Positions 1-9,926 of a DNA stretch of 64,000 nt are shown in pieces. A program made the translations under genes and the position numbers. Origin of the DNA: Phytophthora sp. 'mugwort' (taxonomy: Eukaryota > Oomycota > Peronosporomycetes > Peronosporales > Peronosporaceae). Below the pieces are notes generated by a model, which did no database searches, was not told where the DNA came from, and was given only the letters and a program-made list of their open reading frames with translations. The DNA is taken from the NCBI GenBank assembly GCA_033558025.1, contig JAUCEF010000018.1:4092001-4156000 (forward strand), given 5' to 3'. Position 1 is the first letter of the stretch. Each line of letters opens with the position of its first letter.

Positions 1-995
1 CTTGGCTTCAATGATGTCGCCCGTATCCAAGTCTTCTCCCGCCGGAGTTCTCGTCAGTGCTAGCACCTCTCCATCCAGCGTCATTTTTACCGCCGAGCGT
101 GGCAATCCATGCAATTCGCAAAAACTCGTGTAAAGCTGGTCAAAAGTCTCTTTCTGTAAATACAAAAGCCGGTCAAATTCCATGCAAACAGAAAGCAGGA
201 ACAATTCGACAATGTTTACCTTGTGAATGCCAATCTCATCAATTGCACCACCGTTGGAACGAATGTGCAGAGTGATCCGCGGTCCTTTGTCCGCAACTGG
301 CTGTCGCGGTGGGGGTGCCACGGGTTCAACTAAAGCAGCGACGTCACTCGCATCATCGGAATCGGAGTCCAGTGAGATCACCTCCATATTGTTCACGGTC
401 GTCTGTCTCTTCGTAGTGGACACCTTGTTCAAAATGGCTCGCGTTTGGTTCAGCACTTTGTCCTTCTCCAGCTTCTGGCGGATCTCCAGCTCCATCCGCA
501 GTTTCCGTAAACGTTCCGCTTCGCGCTCATTCGGCGTGTATAGGTCGTCTTCATCACTGTCGCCCAAAAGTTTCCTCCCTGTAGCAGCAGCAGCAATATT
601 GTCAATATCCCTCTCTCATGCAACATAATCATTCTCTGTCCCTATGAATCACCTGCTTTCGACAGACTTTTGCCGTTCTTCGCTTTTGTGGCTTTGCCGG
701 GCGACGCGCTTTGTCGCCGTCTCTTGGTGGGTATCTCAAGAATTGTGAAGTCATCGAAGTCCTCATCATCTCCGCCTTCGTCCGATGAGGACGAGAGCGA
801 CACTGCACCAGAGACAACAATGAACAAAGCATTAGGTTCGAATAGATATTGTGTAGCTTGTAGACGGCCGTGAGAGACGATCAGGATGTCAATTGATAGA
901 TAATTGACTGCAGCGTGTGACATACCCATCATCTGGCGCTTCTTGTTGTGTTCCAATGCGCTGTAGAGCTTCACCTCCTCCTCGTCCGAGCTCAT
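1..995 (-). CDS. Rad60/NIP45-like protein with SUMO-like domain, 5' part (runs off window)
   Basis: Four exons read on the minus strand: 926-995, 653-802, 220-578 and 1-153 (partial). All three introns begin GT and end AG, and the joins keep one frame (244 codons). The start MSSDEEE is at 993-995. The protein opens with acidic/serine runs (SSSSDEGGDDEDFDD), a basic KRRR patch and a charged helical segment. A serine/aspartate-rich motif (ISLDSDSDD) resembles SUMO-interacting sequences. It then enters a ubiquitin-like fold (RITLHIRSN... through DQLYTSFCELHGL... LDGEVL) typical of the Rad60-SLD family. Rad60/Esc2/NIP45 proteins act in SUMO-dependent genome maintenance; that role is family knowledge. 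The 3' end lies outside the window. The gene is divergent from the RRM gene, with start codons 165 bp apart. Confidence 0.78.
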
Positions 996-1160
996 GTTGG
1001 TGGTAAAATGCCTACTCTTCTTTGTATGGGCAGATGGTGTGGTACAATGTCCCCCTTTGCTTCTAATCAATTTCAGCCAATCGTACTGCGACAAATTGAC
1101 TGGGGCAGAGCATTTGAGCTCTTCGAAACGTCATTGAGCATCAAGACTGAAACTGTAGTC
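996..1160. promoter_or_regulatory. divergent intergenic region between NIP45-like and RRM genes
   Basis: These 165 bp are all that separates the two start codons, so both promoters and both 5' leaders must fit here. I see no TATA box. A shared bidirectional promoter is inference from the spacing. Confidence 0.4.
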
Positions 1161-2213
1161 ATGTCGCCTTCCTTATTCAAGAACAAAAAGCGCAGCCGCG
1201 ATACCGACACCGAGAAGGAGCTCGCAGTCCCCGATGTGTCGTCTTCGGCCGATGATAGCAGCAACGAGGACGAAAACGACAGCGAGGACGACGAAGTGGA
1301 GAACGCCATGTTCCGTCCTGCCCCCAAGCGAACGGAACCTGAAGAGGCCGAGGCCGAATCCGATCTAGAACAGGATAAAATGGAAGCTAACGAGGAGGTA
1401 GAACCGTCGTCTGAAGAGGAGGAGGATGCAATTCCCATAAAGCAGGAAAAACAGAAGAAGGAGAAGAAGAAAATGGAGCAGCCGCCGCAGGAGGAGGATG
1501 AAGAGTTGAAAGAGGAGATCGACCGCAAGACGGAGGCCACGGTCTATGTGGAGGGTATCCCGTACAAAGCCAATGAAGGAGACTTGGTGACACACTTCTC
1601 GTCTTGTGGTACGGTACGTGAGGTGCGCATGCCCCGTTACCAGGACTCGGGCAAGCCTCGCGGTTACGCCCACGTGGTCTTTGACGATGAGGATGCGCTC
1701 AAGAAAGCGCTTAAGCTCGACGGCAAGTACATGTTCAATCGTTATCTATCAATCCGGAGAGCTGAGGCGCCGCGGGCTGTGGAAATGGCACTGAAGGAGA
1801 AGAACCAGAACGCTACGAAGAAGGCCGTCAAGGGATGTCGTACGGTCTACATCAAGCAGTTGCCTTATGAAGTGGAAGAAGACACCATCCGTGAAGCATT
1901 GATGTCGTGCGGTACTATTACCAGTGTGCGATTGCCTATCTGGAACCACACGAAGAAGCTCAAGGGCTTTGGATACGTCGAGTTTTCGAGCGAGGACGAA
2001 GCGCTGGCTGCCGCCCGTCGCAGTGGCATGAAGATCGGCGACCGTATGGTGCTCATCAGTCTGGACACTGCTGCAAGCGTACCCAAGGCTAGTTTCCGTC
2101 AGCGTGACGGCCAGTACTGGAACAAGGGTGAGGAGGCCAAGAAGTCGCTGGCCAAGAAGATCAGTGAGAAGCAGCAGCGCCAGTCCGCCAATAAAAAGCG
2201 AAAAACCAAGTAA
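1161..2213 (+). CDS. two-RRM RNA-binding protein with acidic N-terminus (nucleolin/Nop-like)
   Basis: A single exon of 350 codons. The start is ATG 1161 (MSPSLFKNKK); the open frame extends further upstream, but that part lies in the intergenic region and the antisense exon. Residues 1-125 are low complexity: a basic KKRSR patch, then Glu/Asp/Ser-rich acidic stretches and Lys-rich KQEKQKKEKKK. RRM1 covers about residues 126-203 (RNP2 VYVEGI, RNP1 KPRGYAHVVF). RRM2 covers about 227-305 (RNP2 VYIKQL, RNP1 KGFGYVEF). The tail is basic (KKRKTK). The layout of acidic domain, tandem RRMs and basic tail is that of nucleolin-like ribosome-biogenesis proteins, so nucleolar rRNA processing is the likely role. 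There is no GAR tail, so orthology to nucleolin itself is not shown. It is intact and converges on the GST-C gene downstream. Confidence 0.88.
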   Translation: MSPSLFKNKKRSRDTDTEKELAVPDVSSSADDSSNEDENDSEDDEVENAMFRPAPKRTEPEEAEAESDLEQDKMEANEEVEPSSEEEEDAIPIKQEKQKKEKKKMEQPPQEEDEELKEEIDRKTEATVYVEGIPYKANEGDLVTHFSSCGTVREVRMPRYQDSGKPRGYAHVVFDDEDALKKALKLDGKYMFNRYLSIRRAEAPRAVEMALKEKNQNATKKAVKGCRTVYIKQLPYEVEEDTIREALMSCGTITSVRLPIWNHTKKLKGFGYVEFSSEDEALAAARRSGMKIGDRMVLISLDTAASVPKASFRQRDGQYWNKGEEAKKSLAKKISEKQQRQSANKKRKTK

Positions 2214-2269
2214 AGCTGCTACCATCTTTCCATGCGACTAGATCTAAATACACATCGTTGTCTTGCTTG

Positions 2270-2307
2270 ACCCCCACACTCACACACACATACACAAACA
2301 CACACTG
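2270..2307. repeat. CA-rich microsatellite
   Basis: An imperfect CA/CACA run just 3' of the RRM gene, in the 263-bp gap between two convergent genes. It probably lies in 3' untranslated sequence. Confidence 0.7.
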
Positions 2308-2476
2308 TTGTCAAAACCCTCCGAAAGTCAAGCTCATTTGTAAAGTGAAAGGCAAAAGAGCACCAATTCGTGCCTCCTATTACTGCAGATTAAGCTTTGC
2401 CCCCTCCCCATTCTCTGTGACTGCCTCTGCATCTACTTGAGCCTCCTCCGCCTGCTCCTGTCGTCGTATCTTCTTC

Positions 2477-3007
2477 CTAAGCCGTGAAGGCGATGGGCTT
2501 GCGCGAAAGGTCGACTACGTCGAGGTTGCGAAAGCCACGCACGCCCACTGTGTGCTGCACCTGATCGAACCAGCGCACGAGGTTGGCAAACTGGTCGCGC
2601 TGCGCCTGGGAAAAGCCGCTCATGGCCGCGTGAAGCGTGTAGAAGAGCGCGGCGTCCGCGAGCGTCACACGGTTGGCCGCCAGGTAGGTTTTCTGTTGCA
2701 GCGAGGCCTCCAGCACCTGCCAGTGCGTGGGCGCGGCCGATGGTGGGCAGCGCTGGATGCCGCGCGCAAAGTCGATCCACATAGCCACTTGCGCGCGCTC
2801 GAACGGCGTCTGGCCCAGCAGCTCATGCTCGCGGTCGGCGAAGCGCGCGAGGTACTTGGCGATAGTCGAGGGCTCGTATAGCTCCGTGGTCTTGCCTAGG
2901 CGCACGCGCAGGCGACCCGAGGCGGCCGAGCCCAGGTTAACACCGCAGAAGCGCGCCACGAAGCGCAGGAACTCGGCGTCTGCCGACTGGTCCAGCGACA
3001 CCGACAT
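2477..3007 (-). CDS. GST C-terminal-domain protein, AIMP3/EEF1E1 (p18)-like
   Basis: A 176-codon single-exon frame with ATG at 3005-3007 and stop at 2477. It is all-alpha in appearance, with the GST_C-like signature of multisynthetase-complex proteins: a helix around FADREHELLGQTPFERAQVAMWI, then LEASLQQKTYLAANRVTLADAALFY (N-cap box and hydrophobic staple region of GST C-domains), then an aromatic WFDQVQH helix. There is no thioredoxin-fold catalytic N-domain. Such stand-alone domains scaffold aminoacyl-tRNA synthetases or eEF1 subunits; that role is known for AIMP3/EEF1E1 and inferred here. The start is well placed because sequence upstream becomes repetitive immediately. It could instead be a lone N-domain related to a tRNA synthetase extension. 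Confidence 0.75.
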   Translation of the reverse strand: MSVSLDQSADAEFLRFVARFCGVNLGSAASGRLRVRLGKTTELYEPSTIAKYLARFADREHELLGQTPFERAQVAMWIDFARGIQRCPPSAAPTHWQVLEASLQQKTYLAANRVTLADAALFYTLHAAMSGFSQAQRDQFANLVRWFDQVQHTVGVRGFRNLDVVDLSRKPIAFTA

Positions 3008-3044
3008 GATGCTGATCTAGTGACTACAGTAATTTGTCTGAGTT

Positions 3045-3160
3045 CACAATTAGTCTGCGTTCAAAAATTAGTCTGCGTTCAAAAATTAGTCTTATACATG
3101 TACCAGACTAATTCATGCGTTCAAAATTAGTTACATGTACCAGACTAATTCATGTGACCT
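3045..3160. repeat. short tandem repeat cluster (ttcaaaaattagtctgcg unit)
   Basis: Units built on TTCAAAATTAGTCT and GTACCAGACTAATTCATG recur several times, partly as direct and partly as inverted copies. The same motifs reappear in opposite orientation at about 12775-12875, directly beside a pogo-like transposase. This is probably a terminal or subterminal repeat of that transposon family left alone here. Confidence 0.6.
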
Positions 3161-3227
3161 GGAATTCTTCGTCTTTAAAATACGATCTGAGCAAAAAAGT
3201 TCAATATTAGTCTGCATACAATTGGGC

Positions 3228-3345
3228 TCGTCTTGCTGAAGTGGTTTGGTCCTTGCCCATCCAGTCCCATGACCTGAGTTCGAGTCCCTGCGTGCGATGA
3301 TTATCCGGCACCGAGTGTAGAGGCGCAAAGCACCGAAGATGGACT
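3228..3345 (+). repeat. tRNA-derived SINE-like sequence
   Basis: It contains an A-box-like TTGCTGAAGTGG and, about 40 bp on, a B-box-like AGTTCGAGTCC: the spacing of an internal RNA polymerase III promoter. The stem pairing of a functional tRNA is not evident. A tRNA-derived SINE or a tRNA relic fits best. No family assignment is possible from sequence alone. Confidence 0.4.
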
Positions 3346-3644
3346 TTTCTTTCTTACAGTAGGAGTAGGAGGACGGATTGTGTCGATCAAATGAGCAGGA
3401 TGTTTTGCCCTTTTCTTTTTTTTCTTTCTTTTAGTACCCATTTCTATGATTTGAGCTCTCATATTACGTACCCATTTATAAAATGGGTTTCTCTTTCTGT
3501 GTCTACAGGAGTGCTCACTTGCAGCAGTAATGCTTCACACGTAAGCACCATTCTGAACGAACCATAGCTTTGATGCAAAACCGCAGCTCGCAGCTCTCAC
3601 TTTGCAACCAGCATACAAGATTCTAGCACTCAACCATCGTTCAA
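3346..3644. other. no gene recognised
   Basis: T-rich stretch (3410-3435) and ordinary AT-leaning sequence; I see no coding frame. It may hold the promoter of the zinc-finger gene at 3645. Confidence 0.5.
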
Positions 3645-3908
3645 ATGGACGTCGACGATTCTTCTCTCTGTGGTGGTTGTGGTGAGAGTGCTGGTAAAAT
3701 TCTTCAATGCCCCGGCTGTGGATGTGCGATGCATCCTATCTGTGGAACGCTTGTCGGCCCTGAAGGATTCGGCCAGCTCGTGAAATGCCCAGCCTGTTCT
3801 TCCACCCCAACCAGCTCCAGCAGATCCTCGTGTGCCACTGAAACACCAGCTACGTCCAAGCCTCAAGCAAGCAAGCTATTCTCGAGCTCGCCAATTGTCG
3901 CTGCATTT
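3645..3908 (+). CDS. small PHD-like zinc-finger protein, probably part of a broken gene
   Basis: 87 codons from ATG 3645. Residues 9-51 hold a cysteine array C9-x2-C12, C22-x2-C25, H30-x2-C33, C48-x2-C51, resembling a treble-clef/PHD-type finger. A Ser/Thr/Pro-rich stretch follows, then a stop. Downstream to about 4045 another frame encodes a basic segment (RPEFNIKWPDKNGIGCRRKT), suggesting the original protein continued and is now frameshifted. The finger suggests DNA or chromatin binding. Its place among transposon debris suggests it may be an accessory protein of a mobile element. Confidence 0.45.
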
Positions 3909-4130
3909 TAACGGCGTAAACTCCAGGTTAAGCATACCGGAGCTTGCTGAATTGAGAACCCTGTCGCAAAACACAGACCCGAATTCAACATCAAATGGCC
4001 TGACAAGAATGGCATCGGCTGTCGACGCAAGACCAAGTGGATCAGCAGGTAATGGCTGACCGCCTGGAGCAACAGCTTGCGCTTGAGCCGCCTGAATAAA
4101 TACTTCCACATTCTGCTAGCCCACATTCTG

Positions 4131-4383
4131 CTAGCCAAATATCACTGGCGAGTCATCTTCTACGTGAACAGCGAGATCCATGATCTTGTCGTGGAGGTGT
4201 TCCTCTCCATTCGCCTCCAACACATCTTCGAGTAGGGTAGAATTGTTCGTGGCATCGATCGCACTGGGCGCTTCCCCACCGCGTACCGGGGGCGATGTTC
4301 GTTTTCTTATTTGCCTTCTAGGTGTTTGCCTTAGGCTTCTTCTCCCGTTTGCCCTTGCTCGCGTTACTCGTCGTTGGCGCCAT
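4131..4383 (-). pseudogene. unidentified basic/acidic protein relic
   Basis: It opens at ATG 4383 with a lysine-rich N-terminus (MAPTTSNASKGKREKK) and stops after about 21 codons. The adjacent frame then continues with an acidic segment (LLEDVLEANGEEHLHDKIMDL). One frameshift would join them. The family is not recognised. Confidence 0.3.
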
Positions 4384-4810
4384 CTCGAATGAGAAAGGGA
4401 ATGCGAGAAAGGGAATGCGAGAAAGGAAAGCAACAGCAAACAAAGTACACTATGGGTGGACCAAATAGAAGCAGCGAGGTCAATAATATAACAAAGATGA
4501 TTGACAGACCAATGTTCAATGCTGGCCTCAGAATTTGCGGAGTATCAGGTCTGACAGTTTATTAGAGGTCCACGGGCGCGAAAACGGGGGTACACCGTTC
4601 ACCCTAATTATCCGGTGGAGATACTCTTATCTCCACCGGCGAGGATTTATAGCTATATAGCTACCCACCCGACCGAAATGTTAACTACCGTTGTTTCACC
4701 GAGCATCTCTATAGCTATAATTTTAGCTACCCGGGGGTTTCAGTGGCTATGGAGGGCCTTCCTAGCGACGCAAAGCTATAGTAGCTTTGCTCATTCACAG
4801 GAAAAAGCAA

Positions 4811-5667
4811 TGCCCCGAGGCAAGGCTTGGTCGGAGACAGAAGATAGCGGCTTGTGCACGGAATGGTGCTCGGTCTCGGAAAATCCTGTCACTGGAACTG
4901 ACCAAAAGGCGAAGAGTCTCTGGTCAGCATCCTCGACTCTTACCGAAAGATCGTGCCAGCAGCAAAAGATCGCTCATCGCCTTGAAGAATAGGTGGTCCG
5001 ATCTCAACCGGGAGGTGAACCGCTTTGTCGACTGCTTGGCCGTTGTCAACAGCGCCAATGAAAGCATGAGAACCTAAGAAGACAGATATGCAGACGCTCT
5101 CATGTTGTATGAAGCTCGTCAGGGGGAACCTTCCAGTTGTTGCTGCCTATAAATAAAAAAAAAAGAATAAACCAAAATGGACTGCACCGCTGACCAAAAA
5201 GCGGCCCGCTGAGGGATACAACGCTGGCGGCACGGGAACAAGTAAACGACCGCAAGGTGCTAAAGCTGCACTTAAATCCGCAAAATAAGCCAAGTTACTC
5301 CAGATGCAGTACGATGCTTCAATATCGATTGCAAGTCGATGAAGCGGGAAAACGACATCCTGAACGAATGGGCGTGCATCGAGGTGTTTAATATGCCTGA
5401 CACTGATCCACAGCAGCGCACTCAGGTTTTACGATGTTGCGGCAGAAAAAGCTCGCCGAAATGATGCAAGCCACTAACGAGTCCAAGCTAAACAGCCCGG
5501 AAACAAGCTCAGCTCGTGCAGTGACTTCATCGCCTTCAACACCAACTTGTGACGAAGTGACAACTTTTGCGGAGAGAACTAATTGTAATACGGCTGACGA
5601 CAGCGTTGCTATCGAAACAACGGATCATCCTCAAAACGAAAACATCGTGGCCATCGCTGACGTATAA
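4811..5667 (+). pseudogene. Harbinger Myb/SANT-like accessory protein, degraded
   Basis: The frame opens MPRGKAWSETED, the usual start of oomycete/plant Harbinger Myb-like proteins. It shifts frame within 20 codons and continues as RSLIALKNRWSDLNREVNRF (third SANT helix and linker). It then passes a stop into EDRYADALMLYEARQG and ends with a Ser/Thr-rich tail (5434-5667). At least three lesions are visible. In active elements this partner helps the transposase bind the termini and enter the nucleus. Confidence 0.6.
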
Positions 5668-5811
5668 GAAGATGCTACGGAAAGGAGCAAGTACAATAAT
5701 TCATTTGATTTTATACTTTGTTACCACAGATCATAGCTTGCAGCTATGATAGCTGAAATATCTTAAATAGATAATAAAAAAGCCAAGTTCATTTAGTGTT
5801 ATTGCCCATTG

Positions 5812-7060
5812 CCTTTGCTATCCCATACGTGTTGGATAAGTTCTTTTTGCAATTGATTGTGTTCGTATTCGTTCTCAAGAGAGCTACATGCGGTAATTGC
5901 ATCTTTGATAGAAGTTAGTTGTCAATTGGAACGTGGAACCGCTGGAGCAGGCGCGTCTGAAAAGTACCGAGCATGAATAGGATCACGGCGATGCTCCACT
6001 ATCATGTTATGTAAAATGATGCAGCAGTGCATTACATCCTGCAACTTCTGACCGGTCCAAAACCGAGCAGGAAGCGCTATTTTCTCCACTGCTTTTGAAG
6101 TACACCAAATGCCCTCTCAACATCTTTCCTTATCGTAGAATGAGCCGCGTAGTGTTTTGCTTTCTTAGATACCGGAGCTGAAATTCCTTTTGCGAATATA
6201 GACCAATCTGGATATATCCCATCGGCCAGCAAGTATGGGATGACTCGCTCCGTGTTGCAAATTGTGTACTTGACCGGTGGTACTTCTATATGCAAAAGGC
6301 GTTGTAGAAGTGAATAACGTTGAAGTACGTTGATATCCTTATGAGAGCCTGCTGAACAGAAATCTGCGTTGCCAAATCCAGAGATCCCCTGACGCAATGG
6401 CTTGTAATACGACCGTGGGCTTCTTTTCGCGACCTTTGAATTGACCAGCAAAAGCCCAGGGACATAGTGCCCACTCCCACTCCATGCAATCAATCGACCC
6501 TAAACATTCCCGGAAACCCCCGCTTGTTGTTAATGCTCATGAGAGCCGAAATATCTTGTTTAGTAGGGAATCGAAAGTAACTATTTCCAGAAATTTCAAC
6601 AATTGCACAACAGAATTTGTACAGTAAATCAAAAGCGGTGGATTCACCAATAGAACAAACTTCGTCCATTTCATCTCCAGCCTTGGCATAAGCCAGCATA
6701 CGATAGGCAGCAGTAATTTTCAACAAGCTGCTGATTCCCTCTTTACCAGCGGCATCACTTCTTTGACAGAAGTACGGGTAGTTTGCAACCAAAGCATCAT
6801 GAACTCTTAAGAAGAGGGGCTTCGACATACGATACCGACGGGCGAAGGATTTGTCGTCATGAAGTGGAGACTCAGCGAATTACCGTCGAATAAGCTGCGC
6901 GTTGGTCAATGCGAAGTCTCTCTCAATATTGGATGCTTTACCAGGCTATGAGCCACCATGCTTTCGTTTTTTTCTTGGCGCGATGAGCGACAAGCAAAGA
7001 GGCTTTGTAAACCTCCTCTTCATCGTCAAGCAGTTCGCGAAGAAGACGACTTCGCCACAT
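5812..7060 (-). pseudogene. PIF/Harbinger transposase (HARBI1-type DDE), degraded
   Basis: Reading leftward from ATG 7060: an N-terminal MWRSRLLRELLDDEEEVY region, then SFARRYRMSKPLFLRVHDAL, then the first catalytic aspartate block (GSIDCMEWEW) in one frame. The second block SHKDINVLQRYS and a ...LLADGIYPDW segment lie in another frame. The glutamate helix is ERAFGVLQKQW, and a final helix HCCIILHNMIVEHRRD appears near 5990. Frameshifts or stops occur near 6945, 6870, 6490, 6345, 6077 and 5935. The domain order is that of PIF/Harbinger nucleases; it cannot be functional. Confidence 0.75.
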
Positions 7061-7360
7061 AGCGACAATTCGGTGAGTAGCGGCACTGGATGTCTATAGC
7101 TATATAAATTCCAGCCAATCAGCACGCGAGTTGTTTATAGCTATGGCGACTGACCGGTGGAGATGCTCTAGTCGTGTGACTTGAATAGCCACGCATCGTA
7201 CTTTATTGAGAAACTATAGTACCTCATACCTTAGTTAGTCTTGCACCAAAATTAAGCGTGCACCACAATTAGGCATGCTCGGCATGACTGACTGCTAACC
7301 GCCATCCACTCCCCAGCAACATTGCTCTAAGCACAAGAAATTTTGTTTTCCAAATAGAAA

Positions 7361-8792
7361 TGGCGGAGGAAGCAGCACGAAACCTCCAACAAGTAGTTCC
7401 TCTCTGCGATCGAGTTCGATGCACCAACTGGAACGAGCTGGACCAAGCTCTTCGTGGCTCGAAGGGGCTCTACGGGCGCACGATCGACTTTTTTCAGCGC
7501 TGTTCCGCTCCTCTGACAGGCGAGTAAACCTGAACAAGGTTCGTGACTGGTGGAAGAAACGCACCGAAACAGCGGCCAGCCTCGAAGATCCACGGCAGCT
7601 CAGGTACGCAACCAGTCCGTACCGAAATCGACACCAGTTCGTCGTAAAGAGGCTTGGAGGGAGGGGAAAGAGGCTTGGTGAGCACTGGGATTGGCTATAC
7701 CCACTGTTGCTGGCAGATTTCCAGCGACTTCGTCGTGCAGGTGCCAATCTCTCCAACCAACTCGTTGCTGAAATGGGCGTCGTCTTTTTTGAAGACAGCA
7801 AGCATCCGCGCTTCAACGCCCGCTACACCGTTAAGAACAAGCCAACAAGCTTGCTGACCCCTCATCGGGTTCAAGACTTTCTCGAGCGCTACAATATCAT
7901 CTACCGGCGCCACAAAGGCAAGAAGCAGGTCAGCGCAGAGAAGCAGATGCAGATTGACAAGGAAATGGCTAAGCATTTGGTCAGCTGAAGCGCCAATTTG
8001 AAGACGGTGCCCTGGACCCGGACCAACAGTACAACATGGACGAGGGCCACTTCGTCGTCGACGATGGTAAGACACTTGACTTTGTGGGGGCTCAGACGGT
8101 GAAGTATCGTAGCATTGTTTCAGGTACGCTATGTGAGTACTATATGTTATTGTATGATACTGACTTTATTATTTTGCGGCTATGGGACAGGACGTGAGGG
8201 AATCACCATATGTGTTCTACTGAAGGGAGGTACTGACGCACGCATTCCTTGTCCGTTGCTTATTTTCAAGAACAAGAAATCCAGCTATTCCATACAGACT
8301 CTCCCAGATAATACCCTGATGTAGGCACAGGTCTTCACCTAGCGAATTCATGAACGGACGGCTCATGTGTGTGGCTTCGCGAACTGCGATGCTGGGGACC
8401 CGGTGGCCCGTTTGCAAGCTCGCGAGTGCTCTGGGTGGACAATGCGAGTGGACACTGTAGCGATGACACGGTTCGTGAGCTACGAACCAAGTTGAAGCTT
8501 TTCCCTCCCAATGCCACTGACAAAGTGCTGCCTGAAGATCGCTTTCCGATCCAACGCATCAAGGAGCACTGGCGTCGGCTAACAGAGCGGTGCAACACGG
8601 AAGCCATTCGGAATGGTGACTGGAAGACAGGAGCGTCTTCGTCCGGTAAGCCCGCAAACCCTAGCAAAACGTTTTCGTTAAGCTGGCAGCTGAGTGCGTC
8701 AGGCTCGTCAACTTGGAGAAGGACAAGAACGACGACATCTGGGCCAAGAAGGCTATGGTGCAGTGCGGCCTGGACGTTCTTCGCGGTGTAGT
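7361..8792 (+). pseudogene. pogo/DDE_1-type transposase, degraded
   Basis: From ATG 7361 (MAEEAARNLQQVV) the frame shifts near 7520 into a 155-codon stretch with RVNLNKVRDWWKKRT, a CENP-B-type helix-turn-helix segment and HRVQDFLERYNIIYRRHKGKK. After a further shift the first catalytic aspartate appears in YNMDEGHFVVDD (about 8030-8065). The second, VLWVDNASGHCSDDTVREL, lies at 8427-8485. The third-carboxylate region (DRFPIQRIKEHW) follows near 8540. The section between 8130 and 8420 is scrambled. It belongs to the same broad group as the transposase at 12.9-14.6 kb but is clearly diverged from it. Confidence 0.7.
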
Positions 8793-8899
8793 GTGGACGG
8801 TCGCGCAGCTCAGTCGGTAGTTGTCGAAGGTGATCGCTACGTACTCGGACTCTTTTGAGGAGGGATATCAGGAAGGGCGACGTCGGTGGTTATCTAGGC

Positions 8900-9080
8900 G
8901 TCGTCTGGTTCTCTTTCATTTTGCATAATATTTTGTATCGTAAATAAAGGACTTACATGGCGGTTTAAGATCTCCCGATTGGGACCTCTCTGTGTTATCA
9001 CTGCACGCAGACTCGAACCCGCGAAATAGCGCTGGCGCAACGCGGCTAAACCACTCCACCAATGCCATCGTTTGTCGTTG
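8900..9080 (-). repeat. tRNA-derived SINE-like sequence
   Basis: The reverse strand carries GGTGGAGTGGTTTAGCC (A-box-like, serine/leucine-tRNA-like) and GGGTTCGAGTCT (B box, about 9009-9020) some 35 bp apart. An AT-rich tail follows towards 8900. It lies within the right part of the pogo-like element. The acceptor stem is not intact, so a SINE or tRNA relic is more likely than a working tRNA gene. Confidence 0.4.
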
Positions 9081-9242
9081 ATGTGCAAAATTGTGATACT
9101 CTCTCGGGCTTTCCCCGAATAAACCGAACATAGTCGTGCACCGTAATTGCACGTGCACCAAAAATCGTCATGCACAACAATGAGCGTCCAACCACTATAC
9201 GGTAAATAGTCATGGCACGACTAATTAGGGTGAACGGTGTAC

Positions 9243-9832
9243 TGTATTGACCATACAGTGACGGAATTGGTTTCGCTGATTAGGGGTACATGTAGCTCAG
9301 ACGGAATTGATCTCGGGGAGTAGGGCAAGCTCATTCGAAATCGGTCGGCTGTGCTTAAAATCACCATTGACAATGGTGTTCATCGGTACAATTGATAGGG
9401 ATAAAATGCCGTCCCAGAAACGTTTCAGGATCGTGTAAGTAATCTTAACGCTAAATCGCGCGTACCTCAGCCTTTCATTTCTTAAAACCGACGCACGGCA
9501 CAAGCAAAGGAGCATGGCTCGCGGCGGTGTGTATGTGTATTTGTGGCTTCAACAGGATGGGCGTACTTGCATGGAGAAACGGAGTGGATCGATTCGCGCG
9601 GTGAAGTTCCACGTCAACCGCCCAAGATGCTGCGCTTAAGAACGCTGTACTAATGGCTTGGTTCTCCCAGGTTAAAGTGATTATTCCAGAGAGCGTACTC
9701 TCAACCGATGCTGCAAACACTGAAGGCTGCTAGACTCTGCGACGCAGCGCTCTTCTTTCGCAACACACAGACTCGGAATATTTGGAGTATTATCGTATAA
9801 AAGCGAGCTTTTCGGCACTAGCCAAGTTGGCT
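9243..9832. other. no gene recognised
   Basis: Open frames on the minus strand at 9297-9515 and 9475-9720 have no recognisable domain and unremarkable composition. I see nothing that supports a gene. Confidence 0.5.
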
Positions 9833-9926
9833 CTTCGTGAGGAAATCGTTTGATGCGGATACCGTTAATATCAGGGGGCCACCCCCCATAGTAATGGTAT
9901 CCGTGTCAAACGATTTCCTCACGAAG
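9833..9926. repeat. long hairpin (31-bp arms)
   Basis: CTTCGTGAGGAAATCGTTTG opens the left arm (9833-9863). The right arm (9896-9926) is its reverse complement with two mismatches in 31. The loop contains GGGGG and CCCCCC runs that can pair again. It could be a foldback MITE, or a terminal structure of the adjacent virus-derived insertion. Confidence 0.8.

Larger units (their letters stand above)
4611..7167. mobile_element. PIF/Harbinger transposon nested in the pogo-like element
   Basis: Termini share TATCTCCACCGG / GCATCTCCACCGG followed by an AT-rich TATAGCTATA motif in inverted orientation (left around 4626-4660, right around 7125-7165). It sits exactly inside the left terminus of the outer transposon, between TTA (4608-4610) and CTA (7168-7170). 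The uninterrupted right terminus reads TTA, so the 3-bp duplication typical of Harbinger is inferred with one later mutation. It carries the two expected genes, a Myb/SANT-like protein and a DDE transposase, both broken. Confidence 0.68.
4593..9239. mobile_element. pogo-like DNA transposon, split by a Harbinger insertion
   Basis: The ends are perfect inverted copies: CACCGTTCACCCTAATTA from 4593 and its reverse complement ending at 9239. Each is bordered outside by TA (4591-4592, 9240-9241), the target duplication of the Tc1/mariner/pogo superfamily. Beyond the nested Harbinger (4611-7167) the left terminus resumes with AGTCGTG at 7170, matching the right terminus, which reads TAATTAGTCGTG. 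The decayed transposase lies at 7361-8792. Confidence 0.72.

Noticed and set aside
948..1160. N-terminal extension of the RRM gene to an upstream ATG at 948
   Set aside because: It would overlap the first exon of the divergent NIP45-like gene and leave no promoter. Codon 1161 starts a typical N-terminus.
8811..8840. GCGCAGCTCAGTCGGTAG resembles the start of a tRNA
   Set aside because: No B box or stems follow at the correct distance.
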